A stretch of 5,817 nt of DNA from Chloroflexota bacterium (GTDB taxonomy: Bacteria; Chloroflexota; Dehalococcoidia; Lucifugimonadales; Australimonadaceae). Location: assembly GCA_028875085.1 (NCBI GenBank), contig JAPPFU010000202.1, positions 1 through 5,817 on the forward strand. The letters are read 5' to 3'. This document shows, in pieces, positions 4,962-5,817 of this stretch; position 1 is the stretch's first letter; every line of letters starts with the position of its first letter. The notes below the pieces were generated by a model. That model was not told the DNA's origin and did not search any database. It worked only from the letters and a program-made list of their open reading frames with translations. Both the position numbers and the translations under genes were made by a program.

Positions 4962-5630
4962 TCAGTCGTCGGTCACGACCGGGTAGTCGGGCGGGCCCCA
5001 ATCGACTTCGGGGTGCTCCATCATCAGGCGGACGAAGACGGGCACGAGGAAGGTCAAGATGGCGGCGCCGTCCTCTACTTGGGGGCGGTTGACGGAACTG
5101 CGCCACGTGGCGCCGCCATGCATCAACTGAATGCGCAAGGTGTACAAGCGGTCGAAGAGGATGTTGAGCACGCGCAGCGTGTCGAGTTTGGCGATGGCCT
5201 CGTGGACTCTCCGCCTGCTGGCGTCGAAGGTGTATTCCCAGTTGTCGTAGCCCAGCCCCGCATAGTGATTCCAGAATGGTTGGTAGACGAACTGATTCAG
5301 GAGAAGCACGCGGATAGGGCCGGAGAATCGGTTCTATAGGGCATCGTAGATGACGCGCCCTGCGTCGAGGCCGAGTAAGGTGTGGCAATAGTCGTTGAAC
5401 AGGTCGCGCTCCGGCTGATCGGAGGCGTGCGGTTTGTCCTTAGCGTAGGCGGCGTTGAAGGCGATCCAGTAGAAGATGAAGGCAGCGTCGGGGTCGTCCG
5501 CTTCTTTCTCGGCGCGCTCTATCCAACTCAGGGCGCGCCGCATCCGCAGGTTGAGAGTGTTGGGGAATCCGTCATGCACGCCCTCCCATTGCTTGGCGAG
5601 CTGAGCGGCGGTGGGGATGGCGTACGGCAT
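4962..5630 (-). pseudogene. HEPN-like protein gene split by one in-frame TAG
   Basis: Read on the minus strand, ATG 5630 opens 98 codons (MPYAIPTAAQLAK to GRVIYDAL), then TAG at 5336-5334, then the same frame continues for 123 codons (NRFSGPIRV, NQFVYQPFWNHY to YPVVTDD) to TGA at 4964-4962. The two parts together form one 222-codon product with no frameshift. The helical N-terminal region (LSWIERAEKEADDPDAAFIFYWIAFNAAYA) and the C-terminal RLYTLRIQLMHGGATW resemble a bacterial HEPN family that I recall as having YWIAFNAAY, LRxQLxHGGATW and WGPPxYPVV. The HEPN R-x4-H motif is at R166/H171 of the joined frame; the residue after Arg is Ile rather than the usual polar one. HEPN proteins are often RNA-cleaving toxins or defence proteins. 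TAG is one base from TGG (Trp). Either a recent nonsense mutation or a sequencing error fits. A GTG restart at 5309 could give a 115-residue C-terminal piece. Confidence 0.72.
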
Positions 5631-5636
5631 AAGGCG

Positions 5637-5642
5637 ATGATA
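5637..5642 (-). promoter_or_regulatory. Candidate -10 element before the HEPN-like gene
   Basis: On the minus strand TATCAT (five of six to TATAAT) is followed by six bases and then the ATG at 5630. There is no Shine-Dalgarno between them. That spacing would put the transcription start at or next to the ATG, as in leaderless mRNAs. No clear -35 hexamer is seen in the GC-rich bases upstream. Confidence 0.35.
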
Positions 5643-5673
5643 CGTGATGCGCGGAGGCGGCGCGCAGTGCGTG

Positions 5674-5701
5674 TAGACTGAGCTCCTACCCCACTCGGAG
5701 G
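5674..5701 (+). promoter_or_regulatory. Candidate -10 (5674-5679) and ribosome binding site (5697-5701) of the last gene
   Basis: TAGACT matches four of six -10 bases and lies about 28 bases before a GGAGG Shine-Dalgarno, which is five bases from GTG 5707. The GGAGG is the best-placed ribosome binding site in this part of the window and supports the GTG start. The -10 call is weak because no -35 is evident. Together with the minus-strand -10 candidate, the 76 bases 5631-5706 would be a divergent promoter region. Confidence 0.4.
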
Positions 5702-5706
5702 CGCGC

Positions 5707-5817
5707 GTGGCTCTGAATCCGGATCGCGGCGGCTTGTTGACGCGGGCGGCGCGGGCGCTGCTGCCAGGCGGCGGCTGGGCGGCGCACGGGCGCGGCCACG
5801 GCGCCGATGAGCAACAC
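5707..5817 (+). CDS. N-terminus of an unidentified protein (runs off the window)
   Basis: 37 codons are visible from GTG 5707 (ALNPDRGGLLTRAARALLPGG and on), preceded by GGAGG at 5697-5701 with ideal spacing. Third positions are mostly G or C, as in the real genes here. The pattern LxxRAxxLLPGG recalls the start of class III aminotransferases such as glutamate-1-semialdehyde aminotransferase (RAxxxLPGGVN), but what follows (GWAAHGRGHGADEQH) does not continue that similarity, so the product is left open. It is divergent from the HEPN-like gene. Confidence 0.5.
   Translation, partial: MALNPDRGGLLTRAARALLPGGGWAAHGRGHGADEQH

Noticed and set aside
5334..5336. TAG as a recoded sense codon (pyrrolysine or a stop-reassigned code)
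   Set aside because: TAG serves as an ordinary stop for era, the B-box gene and the lipoprotein gene in this same window, and no recoding element is visible.
4806..5339. Plus-strand frame across the lipoprotein and HEPN-like region
   Set aside because: The product is low in recognisable features and opposes a lipobox-bearing protein and a HEPN-like gene read on the minus strand.

Overview
The window looks like a chromosomal housekeeping segment of a high-GC, RNase Y-containing bacterium. GC is about 65-75% over most of it, with strongly GC-ending codons. The gene types (RNase Y, YmdB, PHP phosphoesterase, PlsY, a B-box zinc finger membrane protein, Era) and a lipoprotein with a Pro/Thr-rich linker fit a Chloroflexota (Dehalococcoidia-like) genome. 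That placement is an inference from gene style, not from a marker comparison.

Layout. The first ~50 bases read as the C-terminal part of an LDH-like malate dehydrogenase in one frame, then switch to the C-terminal half of RNase Y in another. This looks like a chimeric or recombined junction over a short microhomology. A tight plus-strand run follows: rny (3' part), ymdB and a PHP-domain phosphoesterase with 1-4 base start/stop overlaps, then plsY after 12 bases, then a small B-box zinc finger membrane protein overlapping plsY by one base. A tRNA-Gly (anticodon CCC, CCA encoded) follows 11 bases later, and then era. Convergent to era, on the minus strand, lie a small AT-richer lipoprotein gene and, 6 bases upstream of it, a HEPN-like gene split by a single in-frame TAG. 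A divergent plus-strand gene with a good ribosome binding site starts at 5707 and runs off the window.

How the genes work together. RNase Y (membrane-anchored endoribonuclease), YmdB (a cyclic-nucleotide phosphodiesterase family) and the PHP protein (a family that includes 3',5'-bisphosphonucleotide phosphatases and the exoribonuclease RNase AM) look like a translationally coupled RNA and nucleotide turnover unit. PlsY makes lysophosphatidate for phospholipids. Era checks 30S ribosome assembly. The minus-strand pair is accessory in character.

The clearest anomalies are the mdh/rny frame-switch junction (about 43-54) and the single amber codon in the HEPN-like gene (5334-5336). I see no clear sign of a wholly new system. 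No gene-free stretch exceeds about 80 bases.
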